Shown here piece after piece: positions 17,620 to 26,990 of a stretch of DNA of 64,000 nucleotides. A model generated the notes under the pieces. The model was not told where the DNA came from. It saw only the letters and a program-made list of their open reading frames with translations, and made no database searches. The translations under genes and the position numbers were made by a program. The stretch's first letter is position 1. Each line of letters starts with the position of its first letter. Source of the DNA: Flavobacterium sp. (GTDB taxonomy: Bacteria > Bacteroidota > Bacteroidia > Flavobacteriales > Flavobacteriaceae). The stretch spans positions 103,096 to 167,095 of the forward strand of contig NZ_JAQVCH010000002.1 in assembly GCF_028689845.1 (NCBI RefSeq), in the 5' to 3' direction.

Positions 17620-18189
17620 ATGAAAACAAGCCGATTAGAAGCATTTAGTGATGGTGTTTTAGCAATAATTATAACTATAATGGTTTTGGAACTTAAAGCT
17701 CCCGACGAAACCGATTTCAATTCTCTAATCGCAAAAACGCCAGTGTTTTTAAGTTATGTTTTTAGTTTTATCTATGTAGGTATTTATTGGAATAATCACC
17801 ATCATCTTTTTCAAATTACACAAAAAGTAAATGGTAAAATACTTTGGGCAAATCTACATTTGCTTTTTTGGCTATCCTTAATTCCTTTTACTTCAGCTTG
17901 GATAGGCAAAAACTTTAACGAGAAATTACCCGTCATTGCTTATGGTGTAATATTATTATTCTGTGCAATTGCTTATTTTATCTTACAATCAGAAATTATA
18001 AAATCACACAACGATGAATTTGCTTTAAGAAAAGCTATTGGTTCTGATACAAAAGGAAAAATATCCATCGTTTTTTATATTCTCGGAATCGGGTTTGCTT
18101 TTTTAAACACATGGATAGCAATAGCTTTTTACGGCATTGTAGCCATTATGTGGCTAATACCAGACAGGAGAATAGAGAAAAGTGTTTAA
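17620..18189 (+). CDS. TMEM175-family (DUF1211) potassium channel-like membrane protein
   Basis: 189 aa starting MKTSRLEAFSDGVLAII; the RxxxFSDG signature at the start of the first helix is diagnostic of bacterial TMEM175/DUF1211. About six transmembrane helices follow, with an IYWNNHHHLF motif near residue 57. Bacterial members form tetrameric K+-selective leak channels in the cytoplasmic membrane. It stands alone between the urea transporter and an AraC regulator, all on the same strand. Family call is strong; ion selectivity is known only for studied relatives. Confidence 0.88.
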   Translation: MKTSRLEAFSDGVLAIIITIMVLELKAPDETDFNSLIAKTPVFLSYVFSFIYVGIYWNNHHHLFQITQKVNGKILWANLHLLFWLSLIPFTSAWIGKNFNEKLPVIAYGVILLFCAIAYFILQSEIIKSHNDEFALRKAIGSDTKGKISIVFYILGIGFAFLNTWIAIAFYGIVAIMWLIPDRRIEKSV

Positions 18190-18323
18190 TTAATTTTACA
18201 AAAAAATGCTTGCAGCCAGCTGCCTTTACAACATTATAAAAACAGTTGTCGAGGCGGCATTTTTGGAAACGTATTTTCATTATTGGAGAGGTAATTATTA
18301 AAAAATGATAAAAGCAATTTAAG

Positions 18324-19199
18324 ATGTGCACCGTTAAAACATACAAAAAAGTAGACGCCGAAAAGGAAAGTGTTAGTTTTGGAATTTCCAAAATGGAAGA
18401 TATTTACTCCAAACGAAACGGAAAAGCTGACGAACCGCATAGACATAACTACTATACGGTTTTAATTATTAACACCGCAAAAGGACTACATAAAATCGAT
18501 TTCAACACCTATGCGTTAAGTAACAATCAAATCTTCTTTGTGGCACCTGGACAAGTGCACCAAGTGATAGAAACAGAGAAATCTTTTGGCTATGCTATGA
18601 CTTTTTCTAATCTGTTTTTAGTCGAAAACTTCATTCCATTATCATTTATTGATAGTTTAAATCTTTTTCAAAATTATGGTCAAAGCCCACCTTTATTACC
18701 CAATAAAGCACAATTTGATTCCATAAAGGATTTTGCAGACCAAATCTTTAACTTATTCAACAGTGATGCAACCATGAAGCATTTGTCTATCGGTTCCTTT
18801 TTAAAGCTTTTGCTGATTGAATGTAATAACATTTGCTCCATTAATCCAATCGAAACAGACATTGATACTACTGGCGACAACTTAATTAGAAGTTTTAAAA
18901 GTGCTGTGAATGCCAATTATAAAAAAGAACATTCTACTACTTTTTATGCCAACCAACTTTTTATCACACCAGATCATTTAAACAGAACCGTTAAATCAAA
19001 AATTGGTAAAACAGCAAAAGACTATATTCAAGCAAGAATTATAACCGAAGCCAAAAGACTACTCTATTTTACAGATTTAACCAACAAAGAAATTGCGTAT
19101 GAACTTGGCTTTAATGAACCGGCCAACTTTAGTGCTTTCTTTAAAAAAAACACCAAAGTTTCTCCTTCAATCTTTAAAAAAAACGAGTTTAAGTCCTAA
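18324..19199 (+). CDS. AraC-family transcriptional regulator
   Basis: 291 aa. The N-terminal half (about 20-130) looks like a cupin sensor domain (EPHRHNYYTVLIIN, FVAPGQVHQV). The C-terminal 100 residues are a double helix-turn-helix DNA-binding domain: FYANQLFITPDHLNRTVKS for the first HTH and NKEIAYELGFNEPANFSAFF for the second, the latter an excellent AraC signature. It immediately precedes the pirin gene (97 bp gap, same strand) and may activate it and the following stress genes; this is inference from position. The inducer is unknown. Confidence 0.92.
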   Translation: MCTVKTYKKVDAEKESVSFGISKMEDIYSKRNGKADEPHRHNYYTVLIINTAKGLHKIDFNTYALSNNQIFFVAPGQVHQVIETEKSFGYAMTFSNLFLVENFIPLSFIDSLNLFQNYGQSPPLLPNKAQFDSIKDFADQIFNLFNSDATMKHLSIGSFLKLLLIECNNICSINPIETDIDTTGDNLIRSFKSAVNANYKKEHSTTFYANQLFITPDHLNRTVKSKIGKTAKDYIQARIITEAKRLLYFTDLTNKEIAYELGFNEPANFSAFFKKNTKVSPSIFKKNEFKS

Positions 19200-19295
19200 T
19201 TATCAATCACAGATCGGATTTTCATACGTTTCTCCCTCTTTTTCATATTCCACAGTGGTTTAAATAGTTGCACCTTTGTAGTATACTTTTAAAGC

Positions 19296-20180
19296 ATGGA
19301 TATGAATCGTAAAAAGTTTATTAGAGCTCTATTTTTAACAGGTGTTGCGGGCACAATTGCTCCACAAATACTGAAAGCAAAAAACAATAAATCAATAAAA
19401 TCGACTTATGATTCATTACTGCAACAAGTAGGATTTAATCATTTACCTAATAAAGAAAATATAACGATGAACACCGTAATTCACAAAGCAGCAACAAGAG
19501 GAAGTGCAAATCATGGTTGGTTGAACTCACACCATACCTTTAGCTTCGCAAATTATCACAATCCAGAACGAATGAGTTTTGGAGTACTTCGCGTCTTGAA
19601 TGACGATATCGTTCAAGCAGGAATGGGTTTTGGAACACATCCACATGACAATATGGAAATCATATCCATTCCACTCGAAGGCGATTTAGAACACAAAGAC
19701 AGCATGGGAAATATAGCTGTCATTCAAGAAGGAGATGTACAAGTTTTAAGTGCAGGAACAGGAGTCACACACTCTGAGTACAACAAAAACAAAGATAAAG
19801 AAGTGAAGTTTCTTCAGATTTGGATTTTCCCAAAAGAAAAAAATGTAGCACCTCGTTATGACCAAATCTCTATCAGAGACATTGCAAAAAACAATGAATT
19901 CTACCAAGTACTTTCGCCTAATCAAGATGACCAAGGTGTTTGGATAAATCAAGACGCTTGGTTCCACTTAGGGAAATTTGAAAAAGGAACTTCCGATATT
20001 TACAAAATCAAAAAAGAAGGAAATGGCGTTTACGCATTCATTCTAGAAGGCGACGTAGAAATTGATGGTGAAAAACTATCCAAAAGAGATGGCATGGGCG
20101 TTTGGAACACCGATTCCATCCAAGTAAAAGCAATCGAAAATGCCCGTGTCCTTTTAATGGAAGTACCAATGTCTATGTAA
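19296..20180 (+). CDS. Pirin family protein (YhhW-like) with N-terminal extension
   Basis: 294 aa. A double cupin with the pirin signature HTFSFANYHN, metal-ligand motif GTHPHDNMEI and HKDSMGN, and GTGVTHSEYN. Relatives start at an equivalent of Met58 (ATG at 19467, MNTVIHKAATRGS). Here the frame extends 57 residues upstream with NRKKFIRALFLTGVAG, a basic-plus-hydrophobic segment like a signal sequence (Lys-Lys rather than the Tat twin Arg). Either the protein is exported or the internal start is used. Some pirins have quercetin 2,3-dioxygenase activity; others act as redox sensors. It begins a tight cluster with GNAT (45 bp) and YceI (22 bp) genes. Confidence 0.85.
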   Translation: MDMNRKKFIRALFLTGVAGTIAPQILKAKNNKSIKSTYDSLLQQVGFNHLPNKENITMNTVIHKAATRGSANHGWLNSHHTFSFANYHNPERMSFGVLRVLNDDIVQAGMGFGTHPHDNMEIISIPLEGDLEHKDSMGNIAVIQEGDVQVLSAGTGVTHSEYNKNKDKEVKFLQIWIFPKEKNVAPRYDQISIRDIAKNNEFYQVLSPNQDDQGVWINQDAWFHLGKFEKGTSDIYKIKKEGNGVYAFILEGDVEIDGEKLSKRDGMGVWNTDSIQVKAIENARVLLMEVPMSM

Positions 20181-20225
20181 TTAGACTTGTTTAATCATGA
20201 TATAATCAACTAAAAAACATATAAA

Positions 20226-20510
20226 ATGGAAATAATAATAAAAGAAAGAGAAAACAAAGGCTTTGCCATGGCTACAGAAAATCACATGAAAGCCGGAATG
20301 ATGACCTATTCTGTTGCAGGAGAAAATCATATAATTATCGACCATACAGAAGTAGAACCTGAGTTTAAAGACAAAGGAATAGGAAAACAACTGCTCTATA
20401 AAATTGTAGATATGGCAAGAGAAAAAAACATAAAAATAACACCATTATGTCCGTATGCCAACGCAATGTTTAAAAAACTAGCAGACATTCAAGACGTATT
20501 AAAAAAATAA
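20226..20510 (+). CDS. Small GNAT-like N-acetyltransferase (YjdJ/NATD1-type)
   Basis: 94 aa. Short single-domain acetyltransferase of the GCN5-related type found across bacteria: the acetyl-CoA pyrophosphate loop is EPEFKDKGIGKQLL, followed by ITPLCPYANAMFKK, the conserved end of this mini-family. Substrate unknown for these small members. It is sandwiched between pirin and YceI genes with short gaps, so it is likely co-transcribed. Confidence 0.85.
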   Translation: MEIIIKERENKGFAMATENHMKAGMMTYSVAGENHIIIDHTEVEPEFKDKGIGKQLLYKIVDMAREKNIKITPLCPYANAMFKKLADIQDVLKK

Positions 20511-20532
20511 TATAACCCTTAAAAACAAAAAA

Positions 20533-21054
20533 ATGAACAATAACACAAATTGGTTAATCGACAGTACACATTCAGAAATTGCTTTTAAAGTAAAGCATAT
20601 GATGATTTCAACCGTAACAGGTCATTTCGAAGATTTTCATTCCTCAGCAAAAACGAATGGCGATGACTTCAACGGAGCAAGTTTAAACTTCAGTGCAAAA
20701 ACAGCGTCTATCAACACCAAAAACAAGGATAGAGATGCCCATTTAAAATCAGATGATTTTTTCAACGCTGAAAAATTCCCTGAAATGACATTTGTTTCAA
20801 AATCATTTAGTGGCGAAAAATTAGTGGGCGATTTAACCATTAGAGATGTAACCAAAGAAGTTACACTAGAAGCCGAATTAAATGGTATTGCCGTTGACCC
20901 TTATGGACAAACAAAAGCTGGTTTTGAAATTAGAGGCGAAATCAACAGAAAAGATTTTAACTTAACCTGGAATTCCATTACCGAAGCAGGAAGCATTGTA
21001 GTTTCTGATAAAGTAAAATTGGTTGTTGATGTTCAATTTATTAAACAATCCTAA
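20533..21054 (+). CDS. YceI family protein, cytoplasmic form
   Basis: 173 aa lipocalin-like barrel of the YceI family: WLIDSTHSEIAFKVKHM at the start, DRDAHLKSDDFFNAEKFPEM in the middle and a TKEVTLEAELNG strand. Family members bind polyisoprenoid or other amphiphilic ligands. No signal peptide is present, unlike the second YceI at 26991. It follows the GNAT gene by 22 bp and ends about 120 bp before a terminator. Confidence 0.9.
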   Translation: MNNNTNWLIDSTHSEIAFKVKHMMISTVTGHFEDFHSSAKTNGDDFNGASLNFSAKTASINTKNKDRDAHLKSDDFFNAEKFPEMTFVSKSFSGEKLVGDLTIRDVTKEVTLEAELNGIAVDPYGQTKAGFEIRGEINRKDFNLTWNSITEAGSIVVSDKVKLVVDVQFIKQS

Positions 21055-21173
21055 GACCAAACCTCTTTGTAGTATAAAACATAATTGATGTTATTCTAGA
21101 GAAAATTTAAAAGGATATAAGAGTTTAAAAGTTTGTTCAATAGAATAATTTACTATCAAAAAATGTAGTAGCT

Positions 21174-21210
21174 AAAACGGTTTGGGTTTATATTCAAACC
21201 GTTTTTTGTA
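21174..21210 (+). terminator. Rho-independent terminator after the pirin-GNAT-YceI cluster
   Basis: AAAACGGTTTG (21174-21184) pairs perfectly with CAAACCGTTTT (21195-21205) and runs into TTTTTTG. The remainder of the gap 21055-21339 shows nothing recognisable. Confidence 0.88.
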
Positions 21211-21339
21211 GCTCTATGAGTAAGAGGTAACGATTATTTCAACGTTCTCATTATTTGGCAGTCTTTTTGTAGAGCAACTCAGGATGTTTTGTTTCACTAA
21301 TACAAAAATCAACCATTATTTCAACTTTAATTAAAAAAA

Positions 21340-21900
21340 ATGACTAAAAAGATTTTAACACTTACCCTGCTTTCTGCACTATTTTTAACTTCCTGTAAAG
21401 ACAATCCAAAACAAGATTCTATAGAAACAGAAACCGTTGCTGACGATATCGTAATTGCGAACTCAACAGACAAAGACGGAAAAAAAATAGAGATGACCTA
21501 TAACAACACCCAAGGAATGGCGACCGTCAATTTTGAAGGAGAAACCATCGTTCTGAAGGAACAAAAAGCCGCATCAGGAATTTGGTATAGTAATGAAAAT
21601 TACGAATTGAGAGGAAAAGGCAACGACATTGAATTGAAAAAAGACGGAAACATCGTTTTTGAACATAAAGACGATATCGTGATAACTTCGCTAAAAAACA
21701 AAGAAGGACACACGCTAGACATGACCTTTAATAATACCCTGAATACGGTAAAAGTTTATGTAAACGGTGGAGAACAGATTGAGTTATCAGGTGAAAAAGC
21801 TGCTTCAGGCATTTGGTATAAAAATGACACTTACGAATTAAGAGGAAAAGGTGACAACCTAGAACTAACCAAAGACGGACAAACGGTATTTAAAAATTAA
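21340..21900 (+). CDS. Lipoprotein with two tandem MliC-like domains
   Basis: 186 aa, lipoprotein signal ending LTSC (Cys19). Two repeats of about 70 residues follow (about 42-110 and 114-185), each with DGKKIEMTYNN or EGHTLDMTFNN, then KAASGIWY and YELRGKG(N/D), a pattern of the MliC/PliC lysozyme-inhibitor fold. MliC proteins inhibit C-type lysozyme from the outer membrane or periplasm; the usual protein has one domain. Duplication would allow bivalent binding. Lysozyme inhibition is inferred. It lies just upstream of catalase. Confidence 0.75.
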   Translation: MTKKILTLTLLSALFLTSCKDNPKQDSIETETVADDIVIANSTDKDGKKIEMTYNNTQGMATVNFEGETIVLKEQKAASGIWYSNENYELRGKGNDIELKKDGNIVFEHKDDIVITSLKNKEGHTLDMTFNNTLNTVKVYVNGGEQIELSGEKAASGIWYKNDTYELRGKGDNLELTKDGQTVFKN

Positions 21901-22087
21901 ATTTATTCCAACAAGAATAATGCCTTTTGTGCATTTTCTCCCGAACGACGACGCTTCTTTTCATCCCGAAAAAAAAGCAAAGAATCATGAAGGTTATACT
22001 TCTGTTAATACTTTGTAGAATCATATATTATGTAGTTAAAATTTTGTAACTTCATGCTTTGAATAACCAATTTAAACACACATACGT

Positions 22088-23602
22088 ATGGAAGAGAAAA
22101 ACGCAAAACTCACGAGACAAACTGGTGCTCCTGTTTCAGACAATCAAAACGTACAAACCGCTGGTCCACGTGGCCCTATGTTGATGCAAGATGCTTGGTT
22201 TCTAGAGAAAATGGCAAACTTCGATAGAGAAGTAATACCTGAACGAAGAATGCATGCCAAAGGTTCAGGTGCTTTTGGAACCTTTACCGTAACACACGAT
22301 ATTTCAAAATACACCAAAGCTAAAATTTTTAGCGAAGTAGGTAAAAAGACAGAAATGTTTAGCCGTTTTTCTACCGTTGCAGGAGAAAGAGGTGCGGCAG
22401 ATGCAGAACGCGACATCAGAGGTTTTGCCTTGAAGTTTTATACAGAAGAAGGTATCTGGGATTTAGTGGGAAACAATACACCTGTATTTTTCTTTCGTGA
22501 TCCGATGAAGTTTCCCGACTTAAACCATGCGGTGAAACGTGACCCAAAAACCAACCTACGAAGTGCTAACAACAATTGGGATTTCTGGACATTGCTTCCT
22601 GAATCTTTACACCAAGTTACCATAACCATGAGCGATCGTGGAATTCCAAAAGGTTACCGACATATGCACGGTTTTGGAAGTCATACATATAGTTTTATCA
22701 ATCAAAAGAATGAAAGACATTGGGTGAAATTTCACTTTGTCACACAACAAGGCATTGAAAACCTTTCGGATGCAGAAGCGATGAAAGTAGTAGGAATGGA
22801 TAGAGAATCTTCACAAAGAGACCTTTTTGACGCAATCGACAGGAAAGACTTCCCAAAATGGAAAATGTTTATTCAAGTAATGACAGAAGAACAAGCAAAA
22901 ACCTATCGCTTCCACCCTTTTGACCTAACGAAAGTATGGTCTAAAAAAGACTTCCCACTTATTCCTGTTGGAGAGTTTGAATTAAACAGAAATCCAGAAA
23001 ACTATTTTCAAGATGTGGAGCAAGCTGCCTTTAACCCAACGAATATAGTTCCGGGTATTGGCTTCTCTCCAGACAAAATGCTACAAGGAAGATTGTTTTC
23101 GTATGGCGATGCACAACGTTATCGATTAGGAGTAAACCATTATCAAATTCCGGTTAACAAACCAACATGTCCTTATCACGCTTACCATAGAGATGGTGCT
23201 ATGCGGGTAGATGGTAATTATGGTGGAGAAAAACATTACGAACCAAACAGCTATGGCAAATGGCAAGAACAACCTGAAGCACAAGAGCCGCCTTTAGCAT
23301 TGGATGGTGCTGCTTATGCACATAATTTTAGGGATGATGACGAAGATTACTTCACCCAACCAGGCGATTTGTTCCGTATTATCAAAGCCGACGGCAAAGA
23401 AATGATGTTGTTTAACAACACGGCTGCTCAAGTGGGTGGTGCGGAAAAATTTATTCAAATTCGCCATATCAGAAACTGTTATAAAGCAGATTCGGCTTAT
23501 GGAGAAGGTGTAGCAAAAGCACTTGGTTTAACGATGGACGAAGTAAACAGCTTCGACATGACGCCTTATGATAGATGGGCACCAAGACCAACTAAGGTTT
23601 AG
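22088..23602 (+). CDS. katA: Monofunctional haem catalase
   Basis: 504 aa, the length of small-subunit clade 3 catalases. Catalytic His56 is in [12 protein letters not shown], distal Asn129 in [10 protein letters not shown], and the proximal haem ligand Tyr339 in [14 protein letters not shown]. The N-terminus ([13 protein letters not shown]) matches the usual NAD(P)H-binding catalase entry. It converts hydrogen peroxide to water and oxygen in the cytoplasm or periplasm; no signal peptide is seen. It sits in the middle of the stress run, with MliC-like lipoprotein before and a hibernation factor after. I see no OxyR or Fur box that I can support. Confidence 0.95.
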   Translation: MEEKNAKLTRQTGAPVSDNQNVQTAGPRGPMLMQDAWFLEKMANFDREVIPERRMHAKGSGAFGTFTVTHDISKYTKAKIFSEVGKKTEMFSRFSTVAGERGAADAERDIRGFALKFYTEEGIWDLVGNNTPVFFFRDPMKFPDLNHAVKRDPKTNLRSANNNWDFWTLLPESLHQVTITMSDRGIPKGYRHMHGFGSHTYSFINQKNERHWVKFHFVTQQGIENLSDAEAMKVVGMDRESSQRDLFDAIDRKDFPKWKMFIQVMTEEQAKTYRFHPFDLTKVWSKKDFPLIPVGEFELNRNPENYFQDVEQAAFNPTNIVPGIGFSPDKMLQGRLFSYGDAQRYRLGVNHYQIPVNKPTCPYHAYHRDGAMRVDGNYGGEKHYEPNSYGKWQEQPEAQEPPLALDGAAYAHNFRDDDEDYFTQPGDLFRIIKADGKEMMLFNNTAAQVGGAEKFIQIRHIRNCYKADSAYGEGVAKALGLTMDEVNSFDMTPYDRWAPRPTKV

Positions 23603-23724
23603 GTTTTTTCAACAAATCAGTAAATGGACAAACCATTGCCATGAAAGACGGAAAGTCGCGTATTTATGGCAATGGGGAAATCCAGCACATAAAAAATATT
23701 TATTCACCAATTAAAACTTGTATA

Positions 23725-24798
23725 ATGAACACTATATTAAAAAAAATAAAAGACATTAATTCTGAGAATTGTATTACTATTTTAATGAATTCCCACAGAA
23801 CAATGCCAGATTATCAAAAAGACGAAATTGTACTAAAAAATCTGATCAAAGAAGTTGAAAATAGACTTTTGGCAACTACTACAAAGCAAAATGCGACAGC
23901 CTTGGTTGATAAATTAAAATCCCTTGCAGACCAAATTGACCATAGTCACAATTTAGATAGTTTACTGCTTTTTGTTAACCATGATATAGCAGAATACACA
24001 AGATTACCAATTCAAGTAGTAGATCGTGTGGTTATTGATGACACCTTCTCCACTAGAGATATAATTAGAGCAATGCACACTGAATCTACTTATTATGTGT
24101 TGGTTTTAAGCCAAGACAAAGTGCGATTAATTGAAGCTTTAAATGATAAAGTGATACAAGAATTTGGTTCGCCATTTCCAATTGAAAACAACTCATTTTC
24201 TACTAGATCCAATGCAGAAGCAGCGGCTTCATCAAGAAAAAGCAGTTTACTGGCCGAGTTTTTTAATCAAGTAGATAAAGAGGTCAATAGTATTAGAAAC
24301 CAAAATCCATTGCCTGTTTTGATTTGTACCGTGGAGGAAAATTATCCTGAATATGTAAAAGTAGCCGATCAAAAAGAAAGCCTATTCACTACTTTTTTAA
24401 ATAGTAATCGAATTAATGAAAAAGACCATGCTATCGTTACAGAAGCTTGGAAAATTGTTGAAGCACATGAAACTCAAAAAAACAAGGAACGAAAGTCAGA
24501 ATTACTAAAAGCAGTTTCTGAAAATAAGTTTTTGAGTGACACCAATGAGATTTGGAAAGGTATTAAAGAAGGAAGAGTTCAAACTTTATTTATAGAACAA
24601 GGCTTGTTTCAACCGGCTGTTTTAGAAAATGATGAAATTACTTATGTGTCAGCTAATCAGAAAAGTGACAAAAACGTAATTGATGATATTTATGACGAAA
24701 TGATTGAGGCAAATAGTCGATTTGGTGGTGATGTTGTATTTCTTCCAAAAGAATCATTAACAAAGTTTAATGGCTTTGGTGCAATTACAAGGTATTAA
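23725..24798 (+). CDS. baeRF3-type ribosome hibernation factor-like protein
   Basis: 357 aa from the ATG at 23725 (MNTILKKIKDINSENCITI). The frame opens 28 codons earlier at 23641, but those residues look non-conserved and basic, so I chose the internal start. The order of segments (SHRTMPDYQKDEIVLKN, LLLFVNHDIAEY, YYVLVLSQDKVRLIEAL and the terminal KFNGFGAITRY) fits the bacterial archaeo-eukaryotic release factor group, annotated as AOC03_06830 family ribosome hibernation factor. Such proteins are thought to bind idle ribosomes. Just 22 bp separate it from the SDR gene. A second hibernation factor (HPF) is encoded at 30641. Confidence 0.75.
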   Translation: MNTILKKIKDINSENCITILMNSHRTMPDYQKDEIVLKNLIKEVENRLLATTTKQNATALVDKLKSLADQIDHSHNLDSLLLFVNHDIAEYTRLPIQVVDRVVIDDTFSTRDIIRAMHTESTYYVLVLSQDKVRLIEALNDKVIQEFGSPFPIENNSFSTRSNAEAAASSRKSSLLAEFFNQVDKEVNSIRNQNPLPVLICTVEENYPEYVKVADQKESLFTTFLNSNRINEKDHAIVTEAWKIVEAHETQKNKERKSELLKAVSENKFLSDTNEIWKGIKEGRVQTLFIEQGLFQPAVLENDEITYVSANQKSDKNVIDDIYDEMIEANSRFGGDVVFLPKESLTKFNGFGAITRY

Positions 24799-24820
24799 TA
24801 AAACTATTTAAAACACTAAT

Positions 24821-25633
24821 ATGAAAGCACATAAAAAACTAATCGTTATTACTGGAGGTGCTGGTGGCATAGGACAAGCTTGTGCTAGAGCTTTTAAGAA
24901 TCAACCTTTAATTATAACCGATTATGCACAAGATAAGGTTGATGAAACGGTAGATTTATTATCCAAAGAAGGGTTTGATGTCGCCGGGATTGCTTGTGAC
25001 ATTACGGATAAAAAAGACATCGAAAAACTAACCCAATTTGTTTCAGAAAAAGGGACATTGAAAGCCTTGGTTCACACTGCTGGCGTTAGTGGTACGGTGA
25101 AAGACTTAAAAAAGGTATACAGCATCGATTTGATTGCTACCGAACTTTTAGTGGATGCTTTTTACAAGATTACTGAAAAAGATTCGGTTGCGATTTTACT
25201 TTCTTCCATGATGGCTTATGCTGTTCCTCCCAATACGGCTTATGATGAGGCACTTGCTAATCCGCAAGCAGCAACATCATTTGAAACCGTGCGTCAGTTT
25301 GTAAATAATGATTCCGATACGATGTACAATTTTGCAAAACGAGGCGTACAATTATTAACGCACAAACACGCTTCAAAATGGGGCGAAAAAGGGGCACGAA
25401 TTGTATCTGTCTCTCCAGGCGTTATTGAAACGCCAATGGCATTAAAAGCATCCGAAGAACATCCAGAACGAATGAAAATGATAAAGCAATTGACGCCTTT
25501 GAAACGTAACGGACAACCAGAAGATGTTGCCGATGTTATCTATTTTTTAACAAGTGATGCGGCACGTTTTATTACCAGTACAGATATTTTGGTTGATGGT
25601 GGCGTGATTCATAATATTAAAAAAATGTGGTAA
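24821..25633 (+). CDS. Short-chain dehydrogenase/reductase (SDR)
   Basis: 270 aa Rossmann enzyme: NAD(P)-binding TGGAGGIG (about 12-19), LLSSMMAY with the catalytic Ser region, YNFAK with Tyr169 and Lys173, and a C-terminal DILVDGG typical of classical SDRs. The stretch between the Ser and Tyr motifs (about 131-168) is longer than usual, with an Ala/Asn-rich insertion. Substrate unknown. Co-oriented with the hibernation factor before it and the broken HdeD gene after it. Confidence 0.88.
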   Translation: MKAHKKLIVITGGAGGIGQACARAFKNQPLIITDYAQDKVDETVDLLSKEGFDVAGIACDITDKKDIEKLTQFVSEKGTLKALVHTAGVSGTVKDLKKVYSIDLIATELLVDAFYKITEKDSVAILLSSMMAYAVPPNTAYDEALANPQAATSFETVRQFVNNDSDTMYNFAKRGVQLLTHKHASKWGEKGARIVSVSPGVIETPMALKASEEHPERMKMIKQLTPLKRNGQPEDVADVIYFLTSDAARFITSTDILVDGGVIHNIKKMW

Positions 25634-25687
25634 AGCTATAAATCATCCCAATTCTTGTATTAAAAAACTTAAAAAACGAAAACAACT

Positions 25688-26314
25688 ATGTTTAAATCAT
25701 TCCAAGATGTCGTAAAAAACTGGTATATTCCATTACTAGTAGGTTTGTTTTTTGTGATTGTAAGCATCATAGCTTTTACTTCGCCGTCAAGTTCACTCAT
25801 GGCATTATCAATGTTTTTTGCATTATCCTTTTTATTTGGCGGACTTTCAGAAGTTGTTTTTTCTGTTGTCAATAGACACCAAATGGAAAACTGGGGCTGG
25901 ACGCTAGCATTTTGACTTATCACTTTTATTATAGGTCTTTCCCTAACCATTCATCCAGCACTTTCACTAAGTGTGTTGGCGTTTTATATTGGTTTTGGCG
26001 TGCTTTTTCGATCCGTGGCTGCTATAAGTTTTGCCTTAGATATAAAAAAATATGGAAGCAAGAATTGGGGCGTATTGTTAGCTTTGGGAATTATAGGCTC
26101 TATTTTCTCCTTCATCCTAATCTGGAATCCGGTTTTTGCAGGATTGAGCGTCGTGGTCTTAATTGCGTTAAGCTTTATGTTTGCTGGGCTTTTTAGTATT
26201 TATTTCTCGTTACAATTACGAAAGTTGAACAAAGCACCTAAGAAAATTTCCGCGAAGCTAAGAGAACGCTACGATGATATTTTAAAAGAAATTCAAGAAG
26301 AGTTAGAAAATTAA
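25688..26314 (+). pseudogene. HdeD family membrane protein interrupted by an in-frame TGA
   Basis: The frame from 25688 encodes FKSFQDVVKNWYIPLLVGLF, a run of helices and NWGWTLAF, then TGA at 25913-25915. The same frame continues without another stop to 26314 with ITFIIGLSLTIHPALSLSVL and more helices. Joined, it gives 208 codons and about six transmembrane helices, the size and layout of HdeD/DUF308 proteins. A single change of GGA to TGA explains it. There is no frame change. The downstream part might restart at GTG 25973. It could be a true nonsense mutation, a sequencing error, or, less likely, readthrough. HdeD is linked to acid resistance in enteric bacteria. Confidence 0.8.
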
Positions 26315-26374
26315 CTATTTATATTTTTTCAAACTTGTTTATGAAAAAATATAAATATAAAACATATCAAAATT

Positions 26375-26932
26375 ATGAAAAAATATAAAATTGGAGTAAT
26401 CGTTGGAAGTCTTCGTAAAGAATCCTTCAACCTGAAAACAGCTAAAGCACTAATGGAATTAGCACCAGAATCGTTATCGCTAGAGCTAGTAAACATTGCG
26501 GATATTCCAATGTTCAATCAAGATTTAGAAGAAAACCCACCAAAGGAATGGGTAGCCTTGCGAGAAAAAATCAAGAGTGTTGACGGACTTCTCTTCCTAA
26601 CTCCAGAATATAATCGTTCAGTACCAGCTGTTCTAAAAAACGTAATCGATGTAGGTTCACGTCCTTATGGCAAAAATGTTTGGACAGAAAAACCAGGTGC
26701 TGTTGTAAGTGTATCAACTGGAGGGATTAGCGGTTTTGGAGCGAATCATCATTTGAGACAATCATTAACTTTTGTTAATGTTCCCACCATGGCCCAGCCA
26801 GAAGCCTATATTGGCGGAGCAGCAACTCTTTTTGATGATAAGGGACAGCTAATGAACGACGGCACCAAAAAATTCCTAAAAACCTTTATGGAAGCTTTTG
26901 AAAAATGGGTTACTACTAATGCAAAGAAATAA
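26375..26932 (+). CDS. NADPH-dependent FMN reductase (ChrR/azoreductase-like)
   Basis: 185 aa flavodoxin-like fold: GSLRKESFNLKTAKAL at residues 9-24 forms the phosphate loop for FMN, and LTPEYNRSVPAVLKN with VVSVSTGGISGFG are the second and third flavin-contact segments. Such enzymes reduce quinones, chromate or azo dyes with NAD(P)H and are part of redox-stress defence. The start is preceded by a near copy of the same first 15 bases (26341 and 26375, ATGAAAAAATATAAA), a small duplication. The upstream copy is out of frame. Confidence 0.9.
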   Translation: MKKYKIGVIVGSLRKESFNLKTAKALMELAPESLSLELVNIADIPMFNQDLEENPPKEWVALREKIKSVDGLLFLTPEYNRSVPAVLKNVIDVGSRPYGKNVWTEKPGAVVSVSTGGISGFGANHHLRQSLTFVNVPTMAQPEAYIGGAATLFDDKGQLMNDGTKKFLKTFMEAFEKWVTTNAKK

Positions 26933-26990
26933 AACATTAAATATTTAATCAACAGTAATGCATACAGATAACATTTAAAAATTTACTATC

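Noticed and set aside
23641..23724. Upstream start of the baeRF-type protein
   Set aside because: The added 28 residues look non-conserved and family alignments begin near the MNTILKK start, from memory.
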